From Pseudomonas sp. Q1-7 (GTDB taxonomy: Bacteria; Pseudomonadota; Gammaproteobacteria; Pseudomonadales; Pseudomonadaceae), in assembly GCF_028010285.1 (NCBI RefSeq), contig NZ_CP116304.1:1876501-1940500 (forward strand): a stretch of DNA of 64,000 nucleotides, given 5' to 3'. The number at the start of each line of letters is the position of its first letter. The first letter of the stretch is position 1. A program made the translations under genes and the position numbers. Of the stretch, positions 7,484 to 16,701 are shown piece after piece. The notes beneath the pieces were generated by a model that searched no databases, was not told where the DNA came from, and saw only the letters and a list, made by a program, of their open reading frames with translations.

Positions 7484-9700
7484 ATGCTTTCGACACCCAA
7501 ACGCCCCCTTGTCCTGGCCATCTTCCTCGGGATGGTGGGAATTCCCTTGGCCGCCCAGGCAGAGACCCTGTTCAACTTCGTCCGGCCGCTGGACGCCGTG
7601 CAGGTAGCGACCGAGGACGCCAACCTGCCGAGCGTGACAGCCGAGTCCACCGCCGATGGCGAGATCCTCCGCCGACTCACCTTCAACGCCGCCGAGAAAC
7701 CCAGCCTGCGCCTCACCCCGCAGAGCGGTAGCTGGGATTGGTCCAAGGCCCAGGCCATGAGCCTGCGCATCCAGAGTGCGCAGGATTGGGCCATCACCCT
7801 GGACGTCGCCATCGAGAGCACCGATGGCAAGGTACTGACCACCCAGGTGGCATTGCCGGCTGGTCCGGCACAGACGCTGCTGGTGCCCCTGGCCGCCACC
7901 TCGCCGAATGCCCACGGCATGCGCGCGGCGCCGCCAGTACCCTGGACGCGTGGGGGCAAGCGCTGGCTGCCGGCAACCCAGGTCCAGGGCGAACTGGATC
8001 GCAGCAAGGTCGCGTCCGTGACCCTCTCCCTCAACCAGCCGAATGCTGCCCAGAGCATCCTGCTCGGTCGTTTCGGCACGGAGCAGGACGACCAGCAGGA
8101 GGCCCTCTATGACGGTCTGATGGACGCCTACGGCCAGTACGCCCGGGCCGACTGGCCGGGCAAGGTGAAGAACGACGAGCAGTTGAAGAAGGGCGCCGCG
8201 GACGAGGCGCGCCAGCTCGCCGACTGGACCGCCAAGCTGCCGCAACAGGATGCCTACGGTGGCTGGCTGGGTGGCGAGACCTTCGAGGCGAGCGGCTTTT
8301 TCCGCACCGAGAAGCGCAAGGGGCGCTGGTTCCTGGTCACGCCGGAAGGCCATCCCTTTTTCTCTCTCGGCGTCAACGCGGTCACGCCGGGCCTGAGCCA
8401 GACCTACATCGAAGGGCGCGAGGCCATGTTCAAGGCATTGCCCAAGGACGGTGAGCCCCTGGCCAGGCACTTCGGCCAGGGGGATGACCGGGCCGACACC
8501 GATGCCAACAAGGGCCGGGCCTTCAACCAGGGCCGCTGGTACGACTTTTATGGTGCCAACCTCGAACGCACCCATGGCGGCAACGACCCGCAGCGCTGGC
8601 TCAGCCACAGCGTGGAGCGCCTCAAGGCCTGGGGTTTCAACACCGTCGGCAACTGGAGCGATCCCGCTTTCGGCACCGGTCCGCGCATGCCGTACACCTT
8701 GCCGCTGTCCATTCGAGGCGACTTCGATGTCATCAAGACCGGCTTCGACTGGTGGGGCGGCATGCCCGACCCCTTCGACCCGCGTTTCGCCATGGCGGCG
8801 GAACGGGCCATCGCCATTGCCACGCGCGACCATCTGGACGACCCCTGGCTGCTGGGCTACTTCGCCGACAACGAACTGGCCTGGGGCGGCCACGGCCAGG
8901 ACCCGAAAGCCCGCTACGCCCTGGCCTACGGCACCCTGCGCCTGACCACCGACGTACCGGCCAAGCGCGCCTTCCTCAAGCAACTGCGCGACAAGTACCG
9001 CAACCAGCAGGGGCTCTCCAAAGCCTGGGGCATCGATCTGCAAGCCTGGGAGTTGATGGAGGACCCGGGGTTCGAGGCACCGCTGCCGAACCCCGAGCAC
9101 CCGGCCATCGAGGAGGACTTCAAGCGCTTCCAGCGCTTCTACGCCGACACCTACTTCAAGACCATCGCCGATTCGCTGAAGTGGCACGCCCCCAACCACC
9201 TGCTGCTGGGCGGCCGCTTCGCCGCCACCGTACCCGAGGCCGTCGAGTCCTGTGCCCAGTACTGCGACGTGATCAGCTTCAACCGCTACACCCGCGAGCC
9301 GCAGCACGGGCTGGACATGGAGCTGCTGCGTCGCCTGGACAAACCGCTGATGCTCACCGAGTTCCACTTCGGTTCCCGCGATCGTGGCCCGTTCTGGGGC
9401 GGTGTGGCCGAGGTCTACAAGGAAGAAGAACGGGGCCCGGCCTATGCCGCGTACCTGAAGAAGGCCGCTGAAGAGCCGTTGATCGTCGGTGCCCATTGGT
9501 TCCAGTACCTCGACCAGCCCGCCACCGGCCGTCTGCTCGACGGCGAGAACGGCCACCTCGGCCTGGTGGGGATCACCGATCGTCCGTGGCAGGGCTTTGT
9601 CGAGGCGGTGCGCAAGGCCAACCTCGCCCTGGCGGCGAGCCTCGGCAAACCGCTGGAAGCCAAGGCGCCGGCTGCGCGGGCGGAAGTCGGCAAGCCCTGA
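7484..9700 (+). CDS. secreted GH50-like (beta-agarase-type) glycosidase
   Basis: This 738-residue protein has a cleavable signal peptide (about residues 1-26, ending AAQA). An N-terminal beta-sandwich-like region (about 30-220) is followed by a TIM-barrel domain beginning at KGRWFLVTPEGHPFFSLGVN. Candidate catalytic acids are Glu464 in YFADNELAWGG and Glu626 in LTEFHFGSRDRG, matching the Asn-Glu / Glu pattern of clan GH-A and the layout of GH50 agarases. Whether the substrate is agarose is doubtful in a pseudomonad; a beta-galactan or capsule-like glycan is equally possible. The gene stands alone between dinG and the esterase. Confidence 0.8.
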   Translation: MLSTPKRPLVLAIFLGMVGIPLAAQAETLFNFVRPLDAVQVATEDANLPSVTAESTADGEILRRLTFNAAEKPSLRLTPQSGSWDWSKAQAMSLRIQSAQDWAITLDVAIESTDGKVLTTQVALPAGPAQTLLVPLAATSPNAHGMRAAPPVPWTRGGKRWLPATQVQGELDRSKVASVTLSLNQPNAAQSILLGRFGTEQDDQQEALYDGLMDAYGQYARADWPGKVKNDEQLKKGAADEARQLADWTAKLPQQDAYGGWLGGETFEASGFFRTEKRKGRWFLVTPEGHPFFSLGVNAVTPGLSQTYIEGREAMFKALPKDGEPLARHFGQGDDRADTDANKGRAFNQGRWYDFYGANLERTHGGNDPQRWLSHSVERLKAWGFNTVGNWSDPAFGTGPRMPYTLPLSIRGDFDVIKTGFDWWGGMPDPFDPRFAMAAERAIAIATRDHLDDPWLLGYFADNELAWGGHGQDPKARYALAYGTLRLTTDVPAKRAFLKQLRDKYRNQQGLSKAWGIDLQAWELMEDPGFEAPLPNPEHPAIEEDFKRFQRFYADTYFKTIADSLKWHAPNHLLLGGRFAATVPEAVESCAQYCDVISFNRYTREPQHGLDMELLRRLDKPLMLTEFHFGSRDRGPFWGGVAEVYKEEERGPAYAAYLKKAAEEPLIVGAHWFQYLDQPATGRLLDGENGHLGLVGITDRPWQGFVEAVRKANLALAASLGKPLEAKAPAARAEVGKP

Positions 9701-9781
9701 CGGGCGACCCGTCTTCGGCACGGTTCACAAGGGGCGGCAAGGCTGGAACAATGCCGCCTCCATTTCTTCAGGAGCATGCCG

Positions 9782-10930
9782 GTGCAGACCCAGGGCTATT
9801 TCGACTTGCGCTTCGAGGCGGCGAGAGACGCCTTCGCCGAACTCTTCGCCGACCCGCAGGAGCGCGGCGCCGCCCTTTGCGTGCAGGTCGGCGGGGAAAC
9901 CGTGCTCGACCTGTGGGCCGGCGTGGCCGACAAGGATGGCCGGGAGGCCTGGCACAGCGACACCATCCTCAATCTGTTCTCCTGCACCAAGCCCTTCGCC
10001 TCGGTGACCCTGCTGCAGCTGGTCGGGGAAGGCAAGCTGGAGCTGGATGCCCCCGTCGCACGCTACTGGCCCGAGTTCGCGGCCGCCGGCAAGGCGCGGA
10101 TCAGCGTGCGCCAACTGCTGTGCCATCGCGCGGGGCTGCCGGCGATCCGCGCCGCGCTGCCGGCCGAGGCCCTCTACGACTGGCAGGCCATGACGGCCGC
10201 CCTGGCCGCCGAGGAGCCCTGGTGGACGCCGGGCGAGGCCCACGGCTATGCGCCCATCACCTACGGCTGGCTGGTGGGCGAGCTGATCCGCCGTGTCGAG
10301 GGGCGTGGCCCCGGCGAGGCCATCGTGGCCCGTGTCGCCAACCCCCTGGGGCTGGACTTCCACCTCGGTCTGGCGGATGAAGAGTTCCATCGCGTGGCGC
10401 ACATCGCCCGCGCCAAGGGCAACCTGGGCGATGCCGCGGCACAGCGCCTGCTCAAATGCATGATGACCGAGCCAACCTCGCTCAGTACCCGGTCGTTCAC
10501 CAATCCGCCGTCGATCATGACCAGCACCAACAAGCCGGAATGGCGGCGCATGCAGCAGCCGGCGGCTAATGGTCACGGCAATGCGCGCAGCGTGGCGGGG
10601 TTCTACGCCGCCCTGCTGGAGGGTCAGTTGCTGGATTCGGAACTGCTCGCCGAACTGACCCGGGAGCATGCCCAGGGCGAAGACCTCACCCTGCTGACCG
10701 CCACCCGCTTCGGCCTCGGCTGCATGCTCGACCAGCCGGACGTGCCCAACGCCACCTACGGCATGGGCCGCTACGCCTTCGGTCATCCTGGTGCGGGCGG
10801 TTCCACCGGCTTCGCCGATCCGGAGCGCGAACTGGCGTTCGGTTTCGTCACCAACACCCTCGGCCCCTACGTGCTGATGGACCCTCGCGCGCAGCGTCTG
10901 GCGCGGGTGGTCAAGGATTGCCTGGGCTGA
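9782..10930 (+). CDS. serine beta-lactamase-fold esterase (EstB/class C-like)
   Basis: This 382-residue hydrolase has the SxxK nucleophile motif SCTK (Ser67/Lys70 by this start) inside NLFSCTKPFASV, followed by a Tyr-containing HGYAPITYGW segment and a late GHPGAGGSTGFADP segment that replaces the KTG box. It belongs to the penicillin-binding-protein-like esterases rather than true beta-lactamases. It has no signal peptide, so it is cytoplasmic. An ATG lies 6 bp upstream at 9776, but its CAGGAG would be only 1 bp away. The GTG at 9782 has about 7 bp spacing and is the more likely start. Confidence 0.87.
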   Translation: MQTQGYFDLRFEAARDAFAELFADPQERGAALCVQVGGETVLDLWAGVADKDGREAWHSDTILNLFSCTKPFASVTLLQLVGEGKLELDAPVARYWPEFAAAGKARISVRQLLCHRAGLPAIRAALPAEALYDWQAMTAALAAEEPWWTPGEAHGYAPITYGWLVGELIRRVEGRGPGEAIVARVANPLGLDFHLGLADEEFHRVAHIARAKGNLGDAAAQRLLKCMMTEPTSLSTRSFTNPPSIMTSTNKPEWRRMQQPAANGHGNARSVAGFYAALLEGQLLDSELLAELTREHAQGEDLTLLTATRFGLGCMLDQPDVPNATYGMGRYAFGHPGAGGSTGFADPERELAFGFVTNTLGPYVLMDPRAQRLARVVKDCLG

Positions 10931-11064
10931 GCCACTCGTCAGGCGGATAGATTTTTTCTTTGCTGATTAACGACTTGCCGCCAGAATTTAAGCCTTATTG
11001 TGAAGTCATATCGCCATCATCGCGCTGTCGGTGTGCGGCTTTCAGCGAGTACGGAGCGCTGCCT

Positions 11065-11784
11065 ATGAAGCTGTTGAAGATATCCACCTTGATTCTCTGC
11101 GTGTCTGCCTCCGGTTGCAGCATGCTCGGCCAACCGAAGGCCGAAGCCCCCGCCAGGCCCGAAAAAGCCACCGCCGCCAGCCACTGGTGGTGGCCCTTCG
11201 GCGCCGAGGCGAAGGCCCAGGCACCGAAGGTGGCCAAGGTGGACGTCAAGGCGACCCAGGCCTGGCTCGACCAGTACGAACCGCGCCTGCGCGAGGCGCT
11301 GAAAGGCAGCAGGCTGGAAGTGGAGCGGCGCGAGAACGTCTTGGTGGTGACCCTGCCGGTCGATCCCTCGTTCAACCCGGACCGCCCGAGCATGCTGCTG
11401 CCCGTCACCCTCGGGCCCATTACCAAGGTGGCCAAGCTGGTGGAAGGCGATACCAAGACCGGGGTGCTGGTTCTGGGGCACGCCGACAGCTCCGGCAAGG
11501 ACGACGCCAACCGCAAGCTCAGCCAGGAGCGAGCCCAGGCGGTGGCGGCGATCTTCCGCCTGAGCGGCCTGCAGCGCGATCGCCTGTCCCTCAAGGGCCT
11601 GGGCTCGGACATGCCGCGTGCGGCCAACGACAGCCCGCAGGGCCGTGCCCTCAACCGGCGCGTCGAAATGCTGCTGACGCCCCAGGACACCCTGGTTGCG
11701 CTCATCGCCCAGCACAGCAAGCCGGCCAGGCCGGAACAGCCGGGCAAGTCCACGCAGGTGGTTGCGGCGGATCAAACCAAGTAG
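11065..11784 (+). CDS. OmpA-family lipoprotein without TSP3 repeat
   Basis: This 239-residue protein starts at the ATG following GGAG (8 bp). A longer in-frame start at 10960 would place the signal peptide internally and is rejected. The lipobox ends SASGC (Cys18). A Pro/Ala/Lys linker leads to an OmpA C-terminal domain (about 115-215) with VLGHADSSGKDDANRKLSQERAQ and NRRVEMLL. The peptidoglycan-binding loop reads HADSSG instead of HTDSVG. A Lys/Gln-rich tail follows. It likely tethers the outer membrane to peptidoglycan. It is the third OmpA-type lipoprotein in this region and lies just upstream of pdxH. Confidence 0.9.
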   Translation: MKLLKISTLILCVSASGCSMLGQPKAEAPARPEKATAASHWWWPFGAEAKAQAPKVAKVDVKATQAWLDQYEPRLREALKGSRLEVERRENVLVVTLPVDPSFNPDRPSMLLPVTLGPITKVAKLVEGDTKTGVLVLGHADSSGKDDANRKLSQERAQAVAAIFRLSGLQRDRLSLKGLGSDMPRAANDSPQGRALNRRVEMLLTPQDTLVALIAQHSKPARPEQPGKSTQVVAADQTK

Positions 11785-11832
11785 GCCGGGCTTGGGTAAG
11801 CTATTGGCTTTCCGTACACAGGACTGCCAACC

Positions 11833-12480
11833 ATGACCCAGACCCTGGCCGATATGCGCCGTGACTACACCCGTGACGGGCTCAGCGAGGAGCAGGCTCC
11901 CGCCGAGCCTTTCAGCCTGTTCCAGCACTGGTTCGGCGATGCGGTGAAGACCGAGCAACTGCCGGTCGAGCCCAACGCCATGACCCTCGCCACGGTGGAT
12001 GCCGAAGGCCGTCCGCATTGCCGGGTGCTGCTGCTCAAGGGCCTGGATCAGCGCGGCTTCACCTTTTTCAGCAATTACGACAGCGCCAAGGGCGAGCAAC
12101 TGGCCGCCAATCCCTTCGCCGCCATGACCTTCTTCTGGCCGGCGCTGGAGCGTCAGGTGCGTATCGAGGGCAGGGTGGAGCGAGTGACCCCGGCCGAATC
12201 CGACGCCTACTACCAGGTGCGTCCGCTGGGGAGTCGCCTGGGCGCCTGGGCCTCGCCCCAGAGCCGGGTCATACGCGATCGCGCCGAGCTCGAATCCCTG
12301 CTGTCGCAGACCGAGCAGCGCTTCCTCGACAGCGCGCCCGGTTGTCCGCCGCATTGGGGCGGCTATCGCCTGTTGCCCGAGCGCATCGAGTTCTGGCAAG
12401 GGCGGCCGAGCCGCCTGCACGACCGCCTCAACTACCGCCTGGTGGACGGCGCCTGGGTTCGCGAGCGCCTGGCGCCCTGA
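11833..12480 (+). CDS. pdxH: pyridoxamine 5'-phosphate oxidase
   Basis: This 215-residue FMN enzyme oxidises pyridoxine- or pyridoxamine-5'-phosphate to pyridoxal 5'-phosphate, the last step of vitamin B6 synthesis and salvage. Family signatures are [13 protein letters not shown] near the N-terminus, [24 protein letters not shown] for FMN binding, and a C-terminal [17 protein letters not shown] motif ending in the ERLAP tail. The length equals that of typical PdxH (about 215-218). AGGA lies about 9 bp upstream of the ATG. The gene is monocistronic in appearance. Confidence 0.97.
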   Translation: MTQTLADMRRDYTRDGLSEEQAPAEPFSLFQHWFGDAVKTEQLPVEPNAMTLATVDAEGRPHCRVLLLKGLDQRGFTFFSNYDSAKGEQLAANPFAAMTFFWPALERQVRIEGRVERVTPAESDAYYQVRPLGSRLGAWASPQSRVIRDRAELESLLSQTEQRFLDSAPGCPPHWGGYRLLPERIEFWQGRPSRLHDRLNYRLVDGAWVRERLAP

Positions 12481-12536
12481 TCCTTTCCCGACGGGCATGC
12501 CGGGGCGCTAGACTGCCTGCTGCTCAGGAGACCCCG

Positions 12537-13682
12537 ATGCTCGAACTCGATTCCGCCCTTGCCCAGCTGATCGTCGACCGCGCCATGGCGATCCTGCCCT
12601 ACAACATCAATGTGATGGACGAGCAGGGCATGATCATCGGTACGGGGGATCCGCTGCGCCTGCATACCCGTCATGAGGGCGCACAGCTGGTCCTCGCCAA
12701 CCGGCGAGTGGTGGAGATCGATAGCCAGGCAGCGGAATGCCTGCGCGGCGTCCGCCCCGGGGTGAACCTGCCGCTCTTCCATGCCGAGCGGCTGATTGGT
12801 GTGCTCGGCATCACCGGTGAGCCGGAGGTGGTGCGCCCCTATGCGGAACTGGTGCGCATGGCCGCGGAAGTGCTGGTGGAACAGCGCCAATTGCAGGTCG
12901 AGCGGCACTGGCAGCGGCACCAGCTGGAAGCCTGGCTGTGTCAACTGGCCGATCCCCGGACCGATCTGGTGCAGCTCTCCGCCGAGGCCGAACGCATTGG
13001 CCTGCTGCTCGGTTGGCGGCAGCAGGTCTGCCTGCTGGAGCTGGCGGAAGAGGAAGACTTGTCGCACCGGGCCAGGCTCATCGACAGCCTGTCGCGCCAG
13101 GGGTATCTCTGCGCGCCCTTGTCCGCTCGGGAACTGATCAGTTGTCGCCCATTCAGTGCCGAGCGGGACGATCAGGCCTGGCTGGAGCTGGCCGACGAGC
13201 GCGGCTGGGGCATTGTCCGGCTGTGCGTCAGCGATCCCCAGGCCAGCATTGGCGACTTGCGCGAGGCGGCCGTGGCGACCCGGGCGCTGTTGGCATTCGC
13301 CCGAGCCTGCCGGCCGACGCAGCGCCTGCTGCGCTTGGAAGAACATCGGCTGTCGACCCTGCTGTTCACCCAGCGGGACAACTGGTTGATGCGTCGCTGG
13401 CTGGGGCCGTTGCAGCGACTGCGGGCGGAAGACACGGATGGCGTCCTGCGCCAGACCCTGCTCAGCTGGCGCGACCACGACGGCCATACCCAGGACTGTG
13501 CGCGGGCGCTGGGCATCCATCGCAACACCTTGCGCTACCGCCTCGAGCGCATCGCCGAGCTGGGTGGCCTGGAGGATGTTCGCCATGACCAACTGGTGTT
13601 GCTCTGCCTGGGCCTGGACTTGTTGGAGGAAGGGACTTGTGCCAATGCACGGGTCGGCCCGCGAATTGGGGCGCCGCGCTAG
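12537..13682 (+). CDS. CdaR-family sugar-diacid/glycerate regulator
   Basis: This 381-residue regulator starts at ATG 12537 with AGGAG 6 bp upstream. The N-terminal diacid-recognition domain (about 1-135) contains PYNINVMDEQGMIIGTGDP and HAERLIGVLGITGEP, characteristic of CdaR. The C-terminal PucR-type helix-turn-helix (about 310-370) contains ALGIHRNTLRYRLERIAELG. CdaR proteins activate glucarate/galactarate/glycerate genes. Here it directly precedes a GntP permease (90 bp) and glycerate kinase, so it probably activates them in response to a glycerate-type ligand. Confidence 0.88.
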   Translation: MLELDSALAQLIVDRAMAILPYNINVMDEQGMIIGTGDPLRLHTRHEGAQLVLANRRVVEIDSQAAECLRGVRPGVNLPLFHAERLIGVLGITGEPEVVRPYAELVRMAAEVLVEQRQLQVERHWQRHQLEAWLCQLADPRTDLVQLSAEAERIGLLLGWRQQVCLLELAEEEDLSHRARLIDSLSRQGYLCAPLSARELISCRPFSAERDDQAWLELADERGWGIVRLCVSDPQASIGDLREAAVATRALLAFARACRPTQRLLRLEEHRLSTLLFTQRDNWLMRRWLGPLQRLRAEDTDGVLRQTLLSWRDHDGHTQDCARALGIHRNTLRYRLERIAELGGLEDVRHDQLVLLCLGLDLLEEGTCANARVGPRIGAPR

Positions 13683-13771
13683 GGCATCCGCACAGGGTTG
13701 AGGATGGCGGGATTGCTGCACAATCTCCGGGTTGTATCCGGCATCCATAACAACAACCAAGGAGTCCGCAC

Positions 13772-15130
13772 ATGGTTCTGGTACTGATTCTGGCGGCGCT
13801 GATCGCCTTCATCGTGCTTTCCACCACGCGCCTTAAACTGCACCCCTTCCTCGCCCTGCTCGCGGCGGCCTTCATCGCCGGTTTCGCGTACCAGGTTCCC
13901 ACCGCCGAAATCACCAAGACCATCACCGCTGGTTTCGGCGCCATCCTCGGTTACATCGGGATCGTCATTGTCCTGGGCACCATCATCGGCGTGATCCTCG
14001 AGCGCAGCGGCGCCGCCATCACCATGGCGGAGACGGTGATCAAACTGCTGGGTGAACGCTTCCCCACGCTGACCATGTCGATCATTGGCTACCTGGTGTC
14101 CATTCCAGTGTTCTGCGACTCGGGCTACGTGATTCTCAACTCCCTGAAGAATGCCCTGGCGGCGCGCATGCGCATCTCCACCGTAACCATGAGCGTCGCC
14201 CTGGCCACCGGCCTGTACGCCACCCACACCTTCGTGCCGCCGACGCCCGGCCCCATTGCCGCCGCCGGCAACCTGGGCCTGGAAACCAGTCTCGGTCTGG
14301 TGATCGCGGTGGGCCTGCTGGTCGCGCTGGTGACCGCCTTCGCCGGCATGTGGTGGGCCAACCGTTTCGTCGGCCGCGATGTGCAACTGGAGGATGACGG
14401 CCTGCCGCATCCGTCGGAGCAGGACTTCGCCGAACTGCGTGCCAGCTACGGCAAGTTGCCCAGCGCCTTCCAGGCCTTCGCGCCGATCTTCGTTCCTATC
14501 CTGCTGATCTGCCTGGGTTCCATTGCAGCCTTCCCCACCAAGCCTTTTGGCAATGGCATCTTCACCGCCACCCTGGGCTTCCTCGGTCAGCCGGTGGTGG
14601 CGTTGCTGGTGGGCCTGGCGATCGCCTGCACGCTGCTCAAGAGCGATGACAAGCGCAAGGAGTTCCATGACCGTGTGGTGGATGGGATCCTCTCCGCCGC
14701 GCCCATCCTGCTGATCACCGGTGCCGGCGGCGCCTTCGGTGCGGTGCTGAAGATCACGCCGCTGGGCGATTACCTCGGCAGTACCCTGTCGGCGCTAGGT
14801 ATCGGCCTGTTCATGCCGTTCGTGGTGGCGGCCGCGCTGAAGACCGCCCAGGGTTCCACCACCGTGGCCCTGGTGACCACCTCGGCGCTGGTGGCGCCGC
14901 TGCTTGGCCAGCTCGGCCTCGACAGCGAGATGGGCCGCGTGCTGACGGTAATGGCCATCGGCGCCGGTGCCATGACCGTGTCCCATGCCAATGACAGCTT
15001 CTTCTGGGTGGTGACCCAGTTCAGCCGCATGCCGGTCTCGCTTGCCTACCGTGCCCAGACCCTGGCGACCCTGGCACAGGGCATCGCCGGCATGCTCGCC
15101 ACCTGGCTGCTCAGCCTGGTCCTGCTCTGA
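13772..15130 (+). CDS. GntP-family permease (gluconate/glycerate transporter)
   Basis: This 452-residue inner-membrane protein has about 12 hydrophobic segments. Family hallmarks include the motif GYIGIVIVLGTIIGVILERSG, the conserved THTFVPPTPGPIAAA segment in the middle, and AAALKTAQGSTTVALVTTSALVAP late in the protein. GntP members are proton symporters for gluconate and related hydroxy acids. Because the gene lies between a CdaR-type regulator and glycerate kinase (51 bp gap), the likely substrate is glycerate. An AAGGAG site lies about 8 bp from the ATG. Confidence 0.92.
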   Translation: MVLVLILAALIAFIVLSTTRLKLHPFLALLAAAFIAGFAYQVPTAEITKTITAGFGAILGYIGIVIVLGTIIGVILERSGAAITMAETVIKLLGERFPTLTMSIIGYLVSIPVFCDSGYVILNSLKNALAARMRISTVTMSVALATGLYATHTFVPPTPGPIAAAGNLGLETSLGLVIAVGLLVALVTAFAGMWWANRFVGRDVQLEDDGLPHPSEQDFAELRASYGKLPSAFQAFAPIFVPILLICLGSIAAFPTKPFGNGIFTATLGFLGQPVVALLVGLAIACTLLKSDDKRKEFHDRVVDGILSAAPILLITGAGGAFGAVLKITPLGDYLGSTLSALGIGLFMPFVVAAALKTAQGSTTVALVTTSALVAPLLGQLGLDSEMGRVLTVMAIGAGAMTVSHANDSFFWVVTQFSRMPVSLAYRAQTLATLAQGIAGMLATWLLSLVLL

Positions 15131-15181
15131 CCGCAATTCCGCCCGGAGCCGCGAGGTTCCGGGCCTTCCCGAGGTAGTTCG

Positions 15182-16324
15182 ATGAAGATCGTCATTGCTC
15201 CCGATTCCTTCAAGGAAAGCCTGAGCGCACCCGAAGTGGCCGCCGCGATCGCGCGTGGCTGGGCTTCAGTGCTGCCAGACGCCCTGCTGGTGTGCAAACC
15301 CATGGCCGATGGCGGCGAAGGCACAGTGGACGCTGTGCTGGCGGCCACCGGGGGCGAACGCCGTGAGGCGTCGGTACAGGGGCCCCTGGGGGAACCGGTA
15401 CAGGCCCACTGGGGCTGGTTGGGGGAGGGGCGCGCCATCATCGAGATGGCGGCCGCCAGCGGTCTGCACCTGGTGGCGCCCGCGGCCCGCGATGCCACCC
15501 GCACCAGCAGCTTCGGCACCGGTGAGCTGATTCGCCATGCCCTGGATGCCGGGGCGACGCGCATCATCCTCGGCCTGGGCGGCAGCGCGACCAATGATGG
15601 CGGCGCCGGCCTGCTGACGGCCCTGGGACTGCGACTGCTGGACCAGAACGGCGCGCCCCTGCCGGCTGGCGGCGCGGCCTTGGCGCGTCTGGCCAGGGTC
15701 GATGTGTCGGGTCTCGATCCCCGTCTCGCCGGTGTCGAGTTCGAAGTGGCGGCGGATGTGGATAACCCGCTATGCGGACCCCGCGGCGCCTCCCATGTCT
15801 TCGGCCCGCAGAAGGGTGCCACTCCCCGGCAGGTCGAGTTGCTGGATGCCGCCCTGGGGCACTATGCCCGGGTGGTGGCCGAATGCCTGGGCGAAGACCA
15901 CAGCCTGCATCCGGGTGTCGGCGCTGCCGGTGGTCTGGGCTTCGCCGCCCGCTGCTTCCTCGGGGCGCGCTTCCGACCCGGCATCGAGCTGGTGGCCGAA
16001 CTCGCCGGGTTGGCCGAGGCGGTTCGGGGCGCCGATCTGGTGGTGACGGGGGAGGGACGCCTCGATTCCCAGACCCTGCATGGCAAGACGCCGGTGGGCG
16101 TGGCGCGGATCGCCCGGGCCGCCGGAGTCCCGGTGATCGCCCTGGCCGGCAGCCTGGGGGAGGGCTACCAGCGGCTGCGCGAGGCGGGCATCGGGGCCGC
16201 CTTCAGCCTGGTCCCCGGTCCCATGGAGCTGGCTCGCGCGATGGCCAGTGCTGCACCAGAGCTGGAAGCCCGCAGTGCGGATATCGCCCGGCTCTGGACC
16301 CTCGCTTCAGGTCAGGCGCGGTAA
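15182..16324 (+). CDS. glycerate kinase (GarK/GlxK type I)
   Basis: This 380-residue enzyme phosphorylates D-glycerate with ATP (the GarK/GlxK family makes 2-phosphoglycerate), feeding glyoxylate/glycerate carbon into glycolysis. Family motifs are MKIVIAPDSFKESL at the N-terminus, CKPMADGGEGTVDA near residue 40, GLGGSATNDGGAG near 135, and VVTGEGRLDSQTLHGK near 290. Length and order are normal. It is co-transcribed with the GntP permease. The 3' end overlaps the convergent small gene at 16312-16545 by 13 bp. Confidence 0.95.
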   Translation: MKIVIAPDSFKESLSAPEVAAAIARGWASVLPDALLVCKPMADGGEGTVDAVLAATGGERREASVQGPLGEPVQAHWGWLGEGRAIIEMAAASGLHLVAPAARDATRTSSFGTGELIRHALDAGATRIILGLGGSATNDGGAGLLTALGLRLLDQNGAPLPAGGAALARLARVDVSGLDPRLAGVEFEVAADVDNPLCGPRGASHVFGPQKGATPRQVELLDAALGHYARVVAECLGEDHSLHPGVGAAGGLGFAARCFLGARFRPGIELVAELAGLAEAVRGADLVVTGEGRLDSQTLHGKTPVGVARIARAAGVPVIALAGSLGEGYQRLREAGIGAAFSLVPGPMELARAMASAAPELEARSADIARLWTLASGQAR

Positions 16325-16545
16325 CGCTGCGCCGCACGCTCCAGCCAGGTCGGCAGGTCCTTGCGCTTGACGCCTTCGGTGTAGGCAGCCTGCAGTTGCT
16401 CCAGCATGAAGGCTTGCCTGGCCTTGTCGCCCTCTGCCAGGGACAGCGCGAGGTCCCGGTCCATCCAGCGCTTGATGCGTACGTAGAGCCACCAATGGAA
16501 GTACAGGCCGGCGGTGGTGGTAATTACGATGATGAAGTAGTCCAT
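16312..16545 (-). CDS. small single-pass membrane protein, unknown
   Basis: This 77-residue protein has one N-terminal membrane helix (about 3-23, YFIIVITTTAGLYFHWWLYV) and a charged helical cytoplasmic part (KARQAFMLEQLQAAYTEGVKRKDLPTWLERAA). It is convergent with and slightly overlaps the glycerate kinase gene. I do not recognise a named family. The composition and a clear helix after the initiator make it more likely to be real than a shadow. The function is unknown. Confidence 0.65.
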   Translation of the reverse strand: MDYFIIVITTTAGLYFHWWLYVRIKRWMDRDLALSLAEGDKARQAFMLEQLQAAYTEGVKRKDLPTWLERAAQRYRA

Positions 16546-16701
16546 GGGCTAACCTTGGTGTACTGGGGCGTAGGAAGATTTCCCGGGTGCCGTCGGAAAG
16601 CTGAATTCAGGCTGAATGAAATTTGAGTAGTTTGGTCGTTCTGGTGACAGCCTCAGCGGCGGGGAGTCTAATGGACAGGTAATCAATCTGGAGGAAATGC
16701 T

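Noticed and set aside
5092-8079. Very long minus-strand open frame (995 codons) opposite dinG
   Set aside because: It is antisense to dinG and the GH50-like gene, has a repetitive Gly/Gln/His-rich translation and no motifs. It is a side effect of high GC in the third codon position.
7451-9721. Minus-strand open frame of 756 codons opposite the GH50-like gene
   Set aside because: It is the same kind of shadow; the plus-strand protein has a signal peptide and catalytic motifs.
9776-9781. ATG at 9776 as start of the esterase
   Set aside because: The CAGGAG would be only 1 bp from this ATG; GTG at 9782 has normal spacing.
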